DNA of 64,000 nucleotides from Alnus glutinosa (taxonomy: Eukaryota; Streptophyta; Magnoliopsida; Fagales; Betulaceae), in NCBI RefSeq assembly GCF_958979055.1, contig NC_084896.1, forward strand, positions 8,002,501-8,066,500, read 5' to 3'. The notes below the pieces were generated by a model, which had not been told where the DNA came from, did no database searches, and saw only the letters and a list, made by a program, of their open reading frames with translations. The translations under genes and the position numbers were made by a program. How positions within the stretch are numbered: the first letter of the stretch is position 1; every line of letters begins with the position of its first letter. Below, one piece after another: positions 20,901-32,284 of this stretch.

Positions 20901-21358
20901 TTTAGTAATTCTTTTCATATAATTGTTGGTCGGTGCTTTTTTCTTTAGCTTCCTGACCTAATTATGTTGCTAAAAACTTACTAATTAATTTTCATATCAG
21001 AACTTAGAGTAACTCATGGAACTCTTCATTCACCATTTGTTTAAGAAATAATAGATGTCATCAAGTCTCTTGCTGTATTCCTAAGGGGAAAAAAAAAAAA
21101 AAAAAAATATTACTAATTTTTCTCTCTCTTTTTATGACCTGGGTTTTTATTCTATTTAATATATATATATATATATATATAAGTAAATTAATAATCAGAC
21201 TCAAAAAAATTATTGCTAAAACCCCTTAAAAAAAAAATAAAAAATATTATTGCTAAAATGAGATTGGAAAGTATAGTAAACCAGTAACCACCAATAAATG
21301 ATCTCACTCTGAATCGGATCCACCCCTACCCACTCAAAAGAACAGTAAAAGAGGAAGC

Positions 21359-21379
21359 TCACGTGCATGCCACGTGGCC
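21359..21379 (+). promoter_or_regulatory. Paired ACGTG motifs (G-box/ABRE-like) upstream of the kinase gene
   Basis: TCACGTGC and, 10 bp further on, CCACGTGGCC lie about 150 bp upstream of the kinase ATG. CACGTGGC is the classic bZIP/bHLH-bound G-box and ABA-response core, and paired cores are the form known to confer ABA response. The motif is seen; the regulation is inference. Confidence 0.5.
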
Positions 21380-21521
21380 AGTAAAATCGTACAGCTCACC
21401 ATCATCTTCTTCAGTTCTTCTCTACTCTTTTTCAACAAAACCCGACACGCACTCCCTCATATACTACACCGTCAGAATGCCATAACCAAAGCAATCCCAC
21501 CACTGAGCTTCTGACGCCACC

Positions 21522-24500
21522 ATGGGCGGCTGCACCTCCAAGCCACAAAAGCCCAACCCCTACGCTTCCAGGGAAGACCCGAATGGCGAAAACGGCCCCT
21601 CCCACCACACCTCCAATTCACCGCCACCACAACTCCCTCCTCTCACCCCCGGAAACGACGCGGTCGCCGGCAAAAGGTCCCGGTTCTTCCCCTTCTACAG
21701 CCCCAGCCCCAGCCCCAGCCCGGCCCACTTCCTCAAGAGCGTGACCTCGACGCCGAGGCGGTTATTCCGGCGTCCGTTCCCGCCGCCGTCTCCAGCGAAG
21801 CACATAAAGTCCTTGCTCTTGCGGCGGCAGGGACTCAGAACGAAGGCCTCTGCGGATGCGATACCGGAGGAGGGGGATGAGGAGGGTGGTGGGGTGGAGC
21901 TGGACAAGCGGTTCGGGTTCTCCAAGGAGTTCACGAGTCGGTTGGAGGTCGGAGAAGAGGTTGGGAGAGGCCACTTTGGCTACACTTGCTCCGCCAGGTT
22001 CAAGAAGGGCGAGCTCAAGGGCCACCAGGTCGCTGTCAAGGTCATCCCCAAAGCCAAGGTCTGTTTCCTTAACTTGGATTCTTTGACTGTCTTAGTTCTT
22101 GAGTTGAGAGTTAATTTTGTAGCATTATTTGTATTCCATTTGTTTATGCTTGTTCTTGGTGGATGAATCCTTTTGCTGCAGTTATGGAAAGCTGTGTTTT
22201 CTGGCTCTTCTTGTTTTTATTTATTTAATTTTTCGGTAGCCTGATGTGTGAAAATCACTCTTAATATATTATATACAAATTAACCCTTTTAAAATCACGA
22301 CATCGGAAGTAAGCACTTGGAAGTATCGCAGCATTTCTCCTGGTGGAATATCCTCTACAGCTTTAGTTTGAATGGGGGGTTGCGGGTTGAGGCGGATGTT
22401 GGGAGAATCGGTGCTTCGTTCAAAGCATTCACTTTTTTAGAGAAAAGGCTTCTAGAGTGGAATGATAGGCATAATTAGAATTTCTTTGGACTCCATTTGT
22501 TTTGAACTTCGAGTAGGAGACGCATAAAGTGACCAACTTTTTTTTTTTTCTCGGTCAATGGTAAGGAATGATCCCTTGGCCCACCAGAGTGGCCTTAGTT
22601 GTTTGTTACTATGCTAAGGGGACTTGATCGGGATATTTTATTTTTTTAAAATCGCATTTGGCCTTCAAAAGTACTCTTTTTCAATGGCCAAGCTATAATA
22701 TACAGTGCGATGAGGAATGCAACTATAGGTTAATTTTTTTTTTTTCTCTTTTCGGTGGCTTCTTTCCATAGCAATTTGTCGATGCCTGAGATGTGACAGG
22801 TCCTATAAAGGATCAAGATAAGCCGGCTGCCAAATGGTTTTGGGAGGACCGAATCATTGAAAAGGGTCATGGTCTTGAATTGGGTCTTAAGAAGGGCCTA
22901 CAGTTAAGATCGATCATGTGCACAATCAGTCAATGAATGGCCACCACCAGTCCATACTTACAGCTGCCATAAACTGGCCATAGCTGGTATCTGGATCACA
23001 CACATGAACTGGAGTAGATACATGGTTAGGCTTGTAAGTGTCAGTTAGCAACTAGACCCCTTTGTGGTGATTTGAACCTTCTCCAAAAGGAGAGAAACAT
23101 TGTATCAAAGCTTGAATCGTGTATGATCTGATCGATGTGAAAGATGAGGTGGTTACAAATAATTGGGAATATTATTGTATAAACAAAGAGTTAGCCTAAA
23201 TTAAAGGACAAAAAGCTTTATATCAAGGGAGAAAATCAGTTAACTGACCCATTTAATTGGTGTCAACCACATGTTTCATGGTGTTGTCATGATCCAATGA
23301 AAAAATGAAAAATCTTTGAGGGAGTATTATCTGCACATTGTACAGCTAAAATTTCTGGAATAAAGCACACAATACAGTTCCTAGAATGGGACATTTTATT
23401 ATTGTCCTTTTCTTATAAAGAGTTATCTTTAATAGACATGCATGTGTTTGAGGAATTTCCTTTGATATACCTGATTGCAATGGTTTTAGATTAGCATTAT
23501 GGGTTTATGGATTCTTTGTGGCTATATTATAAAGCAGATATTATTGTTCTGTTGATCTGATTTCTAAATTGATGTTTCATTCTTTTCAATTCAATTCACT
23601 TATAAAAAAAATTATTTTCAATTCAATTCGGAATTAACAAGCCACATATTGCAATTAGTTTACAATGGTTAGACAAAAATGTACATAACTATATAAGATA
23701 TTTTGATGCACTTTCCAAATTATGCTCTTGATTTTGATCGTTTGCCATGTCTTCCTCTCTTAAACCATTGAAGATTAGTTTGTGTTAATAGGAAAAGAAT
23801 TTATCCAGAATAATTATATGTTTGACATGGTTATTCCCTCCTTCATTGATAATGATGTTTCTGGGGCAACTAGACTACCCAAAGAGCAGCTTACTGGACC
23901 ATGCCAATGTTAATGGAATTTAAGGAGGAAAAACTTCAATCCACAATTTTAATGCTACATGCCAACGCAAATGCAAATGGGTGATCTGACTGACAATTCT
24001 CTGGAGTTGACCTTCTTTGTTTTAGGTTTCTGTTATAAGCTATTCTGAATCAGAGATGTCAGTTTGCAATTTTTTTATAATCAGGAGATAGATTTTTCAT
24101 TTGAATTAGTGTAGTTTTGATTTAGTCAGATATTTATTTTGGCTAGTCAATGTAAGAATGAAAATAGGGAGCTGGTAAGCATAGCTGATACACAAGATTG
24201 TTAATGTAAAGAGAGTGGTATAAGAACTTTATATTTGATATTTATCAAAAAAAAAAAAAAAAGAACTTTATATTTGATGATGAGCTCATTCGGGAATAAT
24301 GTATTTACGTGGTAGTAGAGAGCTGATCTTTTTGTTTAGGTTGACAGAGTTGGAATTCCAAGTAATCCTTGAGGCTCTCCATTGAACATAGTTTAGCTCT
24401 TATGGTGAAATTTCATAAATAGAGGACAGCCCCTTGAATCTATTGGTACACTAGGACCTCATTTTTATGAGTGCTGAAACATAATTTTTTTTTGATAAGT

Positions 24501-27500
24501 AAGAAAACTTTATTAAAAAAGTGAAAAGCGCCCCTAAGTACACAGGAAGTATACACAGGAACAACCCAGCTAACCCACAGAAGAAAACCCACAAAGACCT
24601 ACGCACACACAATACCCAAAGCCCCCAAAAACCCAAAATCCAGAAGATACTCCCATAAAGCCCAAACTACAAAAAAAATACCCCACCCAAAATTCATGAA
24701 AACACCCCCAAAACCTTAAACCCGAAATACAAGCAAACCCAAAATACAGAGGGAAAAACCCAAGAACAACAACCCTCAAAAGATCCCAAGCAAAAACGAG
24801 TGTTGAAACATAAATGAAAGCAAAAGAAGAGATGCATGATCCTGTTGGCTGAAAATGAAGTCCAAGTGAGACCTGATAGCATCTGATGGAATTCTAAACA
24901 GCAAATGACTTTAAGGTCCTGCTTGAATAAAATTAAAAAGGAATAGAAGATGTGATGCACTTGAAGCAGTACAGAAGGATGTGGAAACAGTGTATTGTTC
25001 TGATATGATGTGTCTTTTAGAATTTCTAATGACCTTTTCTTTAGTGGATAAGTAAAGTGTTTCTTATAACCTTTTGGACTGCTTTGGTTCTTTACATCTT
25101 GGTTAGCTTCTAAAATTGTATTCATATGGTCTTTTTTTTTTCTTTTTCTTTTTTTTTTCTTTCAATTTAGTAAATATCTAGACATTTGGAAGTTCGTGGA
25201 TAACTGGATGTTTGACATATTTAACAAAATTTTATATTGCCGATTTATGGGTTGTTCATTGTTATTTTTTCATGTTCTAATCCTTGTTGCCAGATGACAT
25301 CAGCAATTGCGATTGAGGATGTGCGAAGGGAGGTGAAAATATTGCGAGCCTTGACGGGACATGACAATCTAGTACAATTCTATGATGTATTTGAAGACCA
25401 AGATAATGTCTACATAGTAATGGAGTAAGCTTGGAACACACTGCTTATTGAAATCAAATACTGTTTTGCTGCTACTCATATAAATAATAACTGGTTGAAA
25501 TGAATGATGCATTTATGTTTCCTGGATGGTTCATGAGGGTTTTTAACAATTTTTTAATATATTTACAATGCCAATATTCTTGTGCCTCTCTCAAATACAA
25601 GCATATAGTCTCTGTAATTATGGTTGTCTAAATGTGATTTTCTAACATAGAAGTCCCTGGAATGATTGCTCACTGCGTTGTACTAGACCTTTGACCGTAT
25701 GGAATTTAACTCTTATTGTGAATATTTCAGGTTATGTGAAGGAGGGGAGCTTCTAGACAGAATACTTTCAAGGTAGTGATTTGTTTTATTTCTTTTATTT
25801 TATAGATTTGTTCTCTGGGGCTTTCATATTTGCATCACTGTAGCCATCAACTAGTTATTCTATTACTTTTGTAGGGGTGGAAAATACTCAGAAGATGAGG
25901 CAAAGGCTGTCATGGTACAGATACTGAATGTGGTTGCATTTTGTCATCTTCAGGGTGTGGTGCATCGAGATCTTAAACCAGAGGTGAACACTTCCCATTC
26001 TTTTCCTTTTCATGCAATTATATCATGAGATGCATACTGGAAGGTTGTATGGAATGCAAGTATTGACGGAGTTACTGATGTGAGAGTTTTAGACTAAGAA
26101 TTGGCCTGATGAAGGGGCTGTTTGGATATTTCTGGTGGTGTACTAGATGTTTCCACTCTCAGTCATTGCATCATTTGCTTTGAGATAAGTTAAGATTTGT
26201 TTTTTAGTGCAACACAATTTTGCCAGAATTATTAACTTTCAAACAGCATGCTTACCTTTACCAAACTAAGATAATCAAAAGCTGCTGCTGGTCAGTGCAT
26301 GTTCAGCTGACAATGTTTTTGGGATTTTCAAAAAGCCGCTAAATGAGTTCGAACATTCAAGTTGTTGTTACTTGCATGTTCTCTTCAAATTATATGCTTG
26401 ATATCATCTTCGCTTGATACTGAACATCAGTGATGTGTCACGTGACTTACCCCTCACTGGCTGCTCCCATCTCTTTCTTGGTCTATTATAAACTAGTTGA
26501 CAGGCCTTGTGATTTAGCAGTTAATATGTACCTTGGTGTATAATTGAAACACTTAAGTAATTTTATATTTTGGATTTTGTATTACCATGATAATCAAAGC
26601 TTAGCCAAAGTCATGTAACCTTGGACCTGCCAAAGAAAATTCTGTCTGCCTACCCCTGTCAAATATAGAAAAGTGAACTACCTGTTTTTACTCATGATTT
26701 GACCATTGTGACAAATTTTGCTGCTGATTTGTTCTCACTAATACAATAGAGTTGGACTTGTGTTTATGCCATATAAGTTTGAAACTGCATAAACGTGGGC
26801 TGAGATATATAAGTGGTATTAAGTTTCCACTATTAGACTTAGTATTGTTAGTACTGTGACTAGCTTGTTTTGGAATGAATGTATAAAAAGAATGAGAAAA
26901 GAACATGATGTACTTGCTTGTTTCAAATTATATTTTATGCAGCATGCTCGATTTCTGCAGAGCATTCCGAACTACAGGGAAGATCCTATACTGCTGTCTT
27001 AGAAAATTGATATATTCCATATTCTAATTCTCAAAGCCATAGAGATTTAATGATTGGAGTTTTTATTTATCCTTTATTGCTCCAAGTGCCTGTTTAATTC
27101 ACTTTTACAGTTGAGTTAGTCATCGTCTTAAATTGAGCAGCTTGACAATCTTATGAATCAATTTTAACTTGCTCTTACTTGCATGATTATTGGATCTGCC
27201 TTGTGTCATTCTTCTTGATATATCATTTAGCTAAAAATTGAGAAGCAAGCAAAAATCCATGCATGTTGTTACTCTCCACTAGAATGACGTAGCTAATTTA
27301 CTCTATTATGCTGCTGAAAAAGGATATCAAAAGAGATCATCCTGCCTGGCCATATAACATAATATACAATTCCTTTTCATGGTAGATAATCGATAACTGG
27401 ATCTGGACAGATAAACTTTGATCTGTTTTTGGTTTTTTGTTTTTTATTTGTATTTTTATATTTTCATCTAAACATGGCTTTTTCCTGGATCAGAATTTTT

Positions 27501-29232
27501 TGTATACTTCTAAGGATGAGAACTCCAAGTTGAAAGCCATAGACTTTGGCTTATCAGATTTTGTTAAGCCAGGTTTGTCAATTCCTATGAATCCCTATTT
27601 ACTACCAATCTTCCAGTCCTGAGAATTTCAATGGAGTTTTAATGTTTATGGTGGCTTACAGATGAAAGGCTTAATGACATTGTCGGAAGTGCATATTACG
27701 TTGCGCCTGAAGTCCTACATAGGTCTTATAGTACAGAGGCTGATGTATGGAGCATAGGCGTAATAGCTTATATTCTATTATGCGGTAGTCGGCCATTTTG
27801 GGCTAGGACTGAATCTGGAATTTTTCGGGCGGTCTTGAAAGCTGATCCAAGTTTTGATGAAGCACCTTGGCCTTCTTTATCTTCAGAAGCAAAGGACTTT
27901 GTCAAGCGCCTGTTAAATAAGGACCCGAGAAAACGAATGACAGCTGCTCAGGCGCTAAGTGAGTTTTCATTTGAACTAAAATCATTAGGTTTTTATTTTC
28001 TAGCATCATCTTCATGACCATAATCTTTCTTTCTCTCATTTCTTCCCTTTTCTGTGTGCAGGTCATCCTTGGATCCGAACTTATAGTGATGTAAAAGTCC
28101 CTCTTGACATATTAATATTTAGGCTTATGAAGGTTTATATGCGATCGTCACCCTTGCGTAAGGCTGCTTTAAGGGTGTGTATATGTTTATACTGATGAAA
28201 AAATAAAAACCTTATTTTCTTAAGGTCATTCCCCTGCTGGAATGAAAGTACTTCATGCTTAAATTTCTTACCAAATTGATTGAATTAGTAATTTATCTTT
28301 TTCAAATGGATGGAGCTATTGTTTCTACAAGTCAAATTCTAGAATTAAAATCTTTGTTTCTTATATTTTGTTCCATTATAGTATTAATAGAATGCATAAG
28401 CACTCTCTTTAAATTGTGTTTTTGTCATTTAAGATGGTTATACACTACTGCTTTAAATTTGACAAGTTAAATTATTGACAACTACTTGGACAGCATTCTA
28501 AACTTGCGTAAGCTCTTATCCCTCTTATCTTAATCTTGTAGAAGAATTGCTCTTATTTTGTAATGCTGAATTAGGTTAAAACCTTAACGACATCCAACAT
28601 GATCAAGGAAGATGTTCTGTCTCTCCTTTTAACATGAACTACAAAAATAATCATGTCAAACTTGGTTGCTCACCACTACCAAATCGAAGAGAGTATCGGG
28701 AACAAGTAGGAGAGCTACCTATATATGCATTGTATGTATATATATTCCTCTGGTCTCAAAATAGATAATGTGGTCTAAAAGTACACGATAACTAATGAAA
28801 AGGTAAAATATATTGTTGTTCCTAAAATGTTATTTACTATATTTTAAAGCTGGCATGACTGGTTTACTCTTTGAAAAAAAAAATTATCTTTTTTGGGATG
28901 GAGGGACTATTCACATACCTATGAAATGTTAGTGTTAACGTTTTTGTAGACTTCTAGAGTTCTGAAACCAGGGCCTTATGTAATGCATAAGAACATTTTT
29001 TATAATTAATACATTAGAACATGTTTTAATATTCGAAGTTCTGGATTTTGATTGCATACATTTTAACAAACCTTTACCATCTATCCTTGTCCCTCTTGCA
29101 GGCCTTGTCTAAGACATTGACTGTAGATGAACTATTTTATCTGAAGGAGCAATTTGCTCTATTGGAGCGGAACAAAAATGGCACCATAACCTTAGACAAT
29201 ATTAGGACGGTCAGTCTCTCTCTCTCTCTCTG

Positions 29233-29270
<38 letters not shown>

Positions 29271-29943
29271 CAGATTGAATAACCAGATAGTTGAAGTGTT
29301 TGTTGGTCAATTGTTCTGGACAGGCCTTGATGAAAAATGCAACAGATGCAATGAAGGAGTCTCGCATCACTGATTTTCTTCCATCGGTAATAATCCAGTT
29401 GCTAATTGTTTGTGTAGATGCTCAATGATCTCTTATGGTTTATATGCTCATAGCTTATATAAGTTCCTACTTTTGAATTTGTATGCCATGACAGCTGAAT
29501 GCACTTCAATACAGAAGAATGGATTTTGAAGAGTTTTGTGCAGCTGCATCAAGTGTGCATCAGCTGGAGGCACTTGATCGCTGGGAACAGCGTGCCCGTT
29601 GTGCATACGAACTTTTCGACAAGGATGGTAACAGGGCGATTGTCATTGAAGAACTTGCTTCAGTAAGTTGGTATTTTCTTTGTTAAGTTATTAATCTTGA
29701 AAGGATTGAGAGCCCATCAAGAAAGTAATATAATTAAACATCTTCTCTTTGATTGAAAAGCTTTGTGAAGTTCCATAGATGTAACTATGACCACCGTTTC
29801 AGGAGCTTGGCCTTGGTCCCTCCATTCCCGTTCATGCTGTTCTTAACGACTGGATTAGGCACACCGACGGGAAGTTAAGCTTTCTCGGGTTCGTCAAATT
29901 GCTGCACGGCGTATCTACCCGAACCCTTGCAAAGGCTCAATGA
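21522..29943 (+). CDS. CDPK-related protein kinase (CRK), 11 exons, 595 aa
   Basis: Exons: 21522-22058, 25294-25424, 25731-25772, 25875-25983, 27494-27572, 27662-27958, 28062-28174, 29102-29209, 29324-29386, 29495-29662, 29803-29943; all borders GT/AG and the frame closes exactly. The N-terminus MGGCTSK is a myristoylation (G2) and palmitoylation (C4) signal for membrane attachment. A variable Pro/Ser-rich region runs to about 135. The kinase domain has GRGHFG (148-153), the ATP lysine K173, HRDLKPE with D269, DFG at 290-292 and APE at 314-316. After the kinase come the junction helix region (LRKAALR) and an EF-hand-like region (about 437-595) whose loops ([25 protein letters not shown]) are degenerate or incomplete. 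That distinguishes CRKs from true CDPKs, and CRKs typically need little or no calcium. The intact catalytic residues argue for an active Ser/Thr kinase. Intron 1 is 3.2 kb and holds an antisense LINE fragment. Confidence 0.93.
24485..24797 (-). mobile_element. LINE 3'-end fragment in kinase intron 1
   Basis: The insert begins with a T tract (the poly(A) tail of a minus-strand element) followed by GATAAGTAAGAAAACTTT, the complement of the common plant LINE 3' end. It is bounded by a 16-bp duplication with one mismatch: GAGTGCTGAAACATAA (24469-24484) and GAGTGTTGAAACATAA (24798-24813). At 313 bp it is a heavily 5'-truncated copy without a functional frame, antisense to the kinase gene. Confidence 0.78.
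29213..29270 (+). repeat. (CT)n/(CA)n microsatellite in kinase intron 8
   Basis: A CT repeat with one interruption passes straight into a CA repeat, starting a few bases after the exon 8 donor (after 29209). The repeat ends ACACAG, an AG that could in principle act as a cryptic acceptor; the acceptor that keeps the frame is at 29322-29323. Confidence 0.85.
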
Positions 29944-30544
29944 AGACATAACACTCCACGGGAAGGACGGATTTTCTCTATGCATGCTTTTGCAGCCAAA
30001 TGAAATGCATGCGATTTGGCATACGTATACACACTTCAGCTGTTTGATTAAATCTGGAAGGTTTAGATTTCAGGCGACCCTCATGGGCAGAGATTACGAG
30101 CCTTCTATCTTGTGAGTATTCTTGGAGAGGAGTTTTATACCCTGTAGAAACTGCAGGCGCTTTTTATTGGTTAATTTCTAAAGCCATGCGAGTTACCGTT
30201 GGTATGAATCAGTGTAAAGTTGTAGTTAGTTTGCCTAAACAGGCGACGATATTGTCTTATAATTTCTTACTGATGATTTATATTTTATACATGCTTCATT
30301 TATCACATCTCAAACTTTTGCTTTTCTGATTTGCCTTCAAAACATGATGGATTCCTGTTTGCCTCCATGTTTTTTAACTGGAAAATAAATATTTTATTCT
30401 TCTTCTTCTTTTTTCTTGTCTTTTTTCTTCTTATTTTTATAACTAGGAGAAATCCATTTAATCTAATGCATTTATTGATGCAAATTGATTTCATGATTAA
30501 CAACTTTTTTTTTTAATCTTAATGAAATCCAATGTTGATAGTAA
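29944..30544 (+). other. Kinase 3' UTR and spacer
   Basis: The first 200-300 bases downstream of the kinase stop are of moderate GC and probably form the 3' UTR. Further down the sequence becomes T-rich and no gene is visible. Confidence 0.45.
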
Positions 30545-30895
30545 GGCTGATAATTTTTTTACACAATTTGCGAATTTGACATGAATTTAACACGAAATTA
30601 GTAAGTTAAGATTGATGAGTTTGACCTGTTTAATTAAATGGTTTGGGTTATGGTTGACTTATATAATTTTATAATTATGTATCAACATGATTTGAATCTG
30701 ATACGCGACATAAGGGTTGATTTTTTATCTTACACGCAATCTCGATATGAACTGAATACGACATTAATGGGTTAAAGTTGAGGGTTTGATTTGTCCAATT
30801 AAATATGTCCGGTTAAAATTGATTTATATAGTCTTATACTTATGTTTCGACGTGACTTAAATTCAAGACATAAACACAAATTGTCATCGATATTT
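30545..30895. mobile_element. hAT-like MITE remnant (CACAAATTGTCA end)
   Basis: Repeated wording (TGACCTGTTTAATTAAATGG, GGTTGACTTATATA, ATTTGTCCAATTAAATATG) and the end CACAAATTGTCATC mirror copies at 53283-53430 and 61253-61547, the latter with a TAGAGGTGGCAATTCGTG end. No target duplication could be confirmed. Confidence 0.38.
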
Positions 30896-30961
30896 GACAG
30901 CTCTCTCCCCACTCCGCAACACCACGCCCCCACCCCCCCCAAAAAAAAAAAAAAAAATTGA

Positions 30962-32205
30962 TGAGCATTCACAATGAACTCCCTGTTTCTAGCTTTTTTC
31001 TAAAATTTTAGCAAAACATACAAAATACATCATTTAACAAACTCTTTACTCGCTACTTATTTCTCCAAAGGCGTTCTTTCTAGAGAGAGAACGTCTGAAG
31101 CTTCTAGAGAGAGAGCTTAGTGTGAGATGTTTTCGCCGGAGGGGGAGGCGTGAAGCGCTGGTTTTACTCCTAGCCTCCGTGGGCTAGGATGGCTTTTGTC
31201 CCCTTAGCTTGTTTCCAGCGGTGGTTTTTGTCCCCTCGGAGTTAGATCTGGTGGTGGTTGTTGGTTTTTTCTTTATTTTTGTTGTTGTGTGTTGGTGCAA
31301 ATAAGAGGTTTTTTGGTCCAGGTCCATGGAGAACGACGGGTGTTGGTGGCTTCCGACAAAGATGTTGTCAAAGCTAGATCTACAAGAATCGACTGAAATT
31401 TCTTCGACAATGACCTTTTTGTTGCGGTCGCTGGCCTTCTCCGGTCATGGTGGTCATTCGATGAGTCCGTGTGGTTCGCTCCTGTTCGGCGCATGACCAG
31501 CACGCGCCGGGGGTTATCTCTCCCTGGTCTTGCATGTGTGGGTCACCATTTGCTTCTAGGTGACGATTTGGACTTCTGAAGGTCGCTTGGCGCAAGGGGG
31601 GTTCCCGGAGAAGGAGCATGCTCTACAGGAGCCGGCTCCGGCGGCGGTTTTTCATGTGCTTGTTTCTGAGGGTTTTCTGTTTGTATTTGGTTGTATATTC
31701 TTGTCTTTGATCACAGTCTACCATAATGGTAGCTACTTTAAACTAGGTTTTTTAGCTTTGTGGGTAGAGAATCTCTTTCTGACTTTCTCTAATCACTCCT
31801 ATGGCCTTTGGGCTTTGTTGTTATTCTCCAATGGGCGTTTATAGCCTTGTATTTTCCAAATTGTATTACCCCTTTGAGGTGAATTCTCAGTAACGAAGAT
31901 GGCACTATATTAAAAAATAAAAAATAAAAATAAAAAACTTACTCAATGTTAAATTTAAATCTCGTAAATGTAAATAGTCTAAAAGTAAAAGTTATAGGGG
32001 TTTTTAATACTGTTTCTTTTTTCTTTTTCTTTTTTGTACTTTTTTCTTCTCTTCACTCAATTAAAGTAAATTTTTAATACAAAAATTGGTTTCATCAATA
32101 AAATAAAATAAAATATTTAAAAAGTTTGATGTTTAATGATTTTGAAAAATGGCAAGTTAAATTTAGAAAAAATTAGGAGAGTTAATGTGAATGCTCTTCG
32201 AAGAG
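30962..32205. mobile_element. Foldback MITE interrupted by a retroelement-like insert
   Basis: The left arm GAGCATTCACAATGAACTCC (30963 on) is the complement of the right arm ending near 32203 (GAGCATTCACATTAACTCTC when complemented), and both continue into TTTTTTCTAAA-like sequence. Between them, about 31070-31908, lies a GC-richer block ending in an A-rich tail (AAAAAATAAAAAATAAAAAT), which looks like a LINE-type insertion into the MITE. Neither target duplication could be fixed. Confidence 0.4.
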
Positions 32206-32284
32206 TCCTTAAGGTTGTCTCCTATGTATTTCAGCTCAGTGTCCGTCTCTGATAAACCCCTACGCCAGCTTCTCCGATTCCGAA

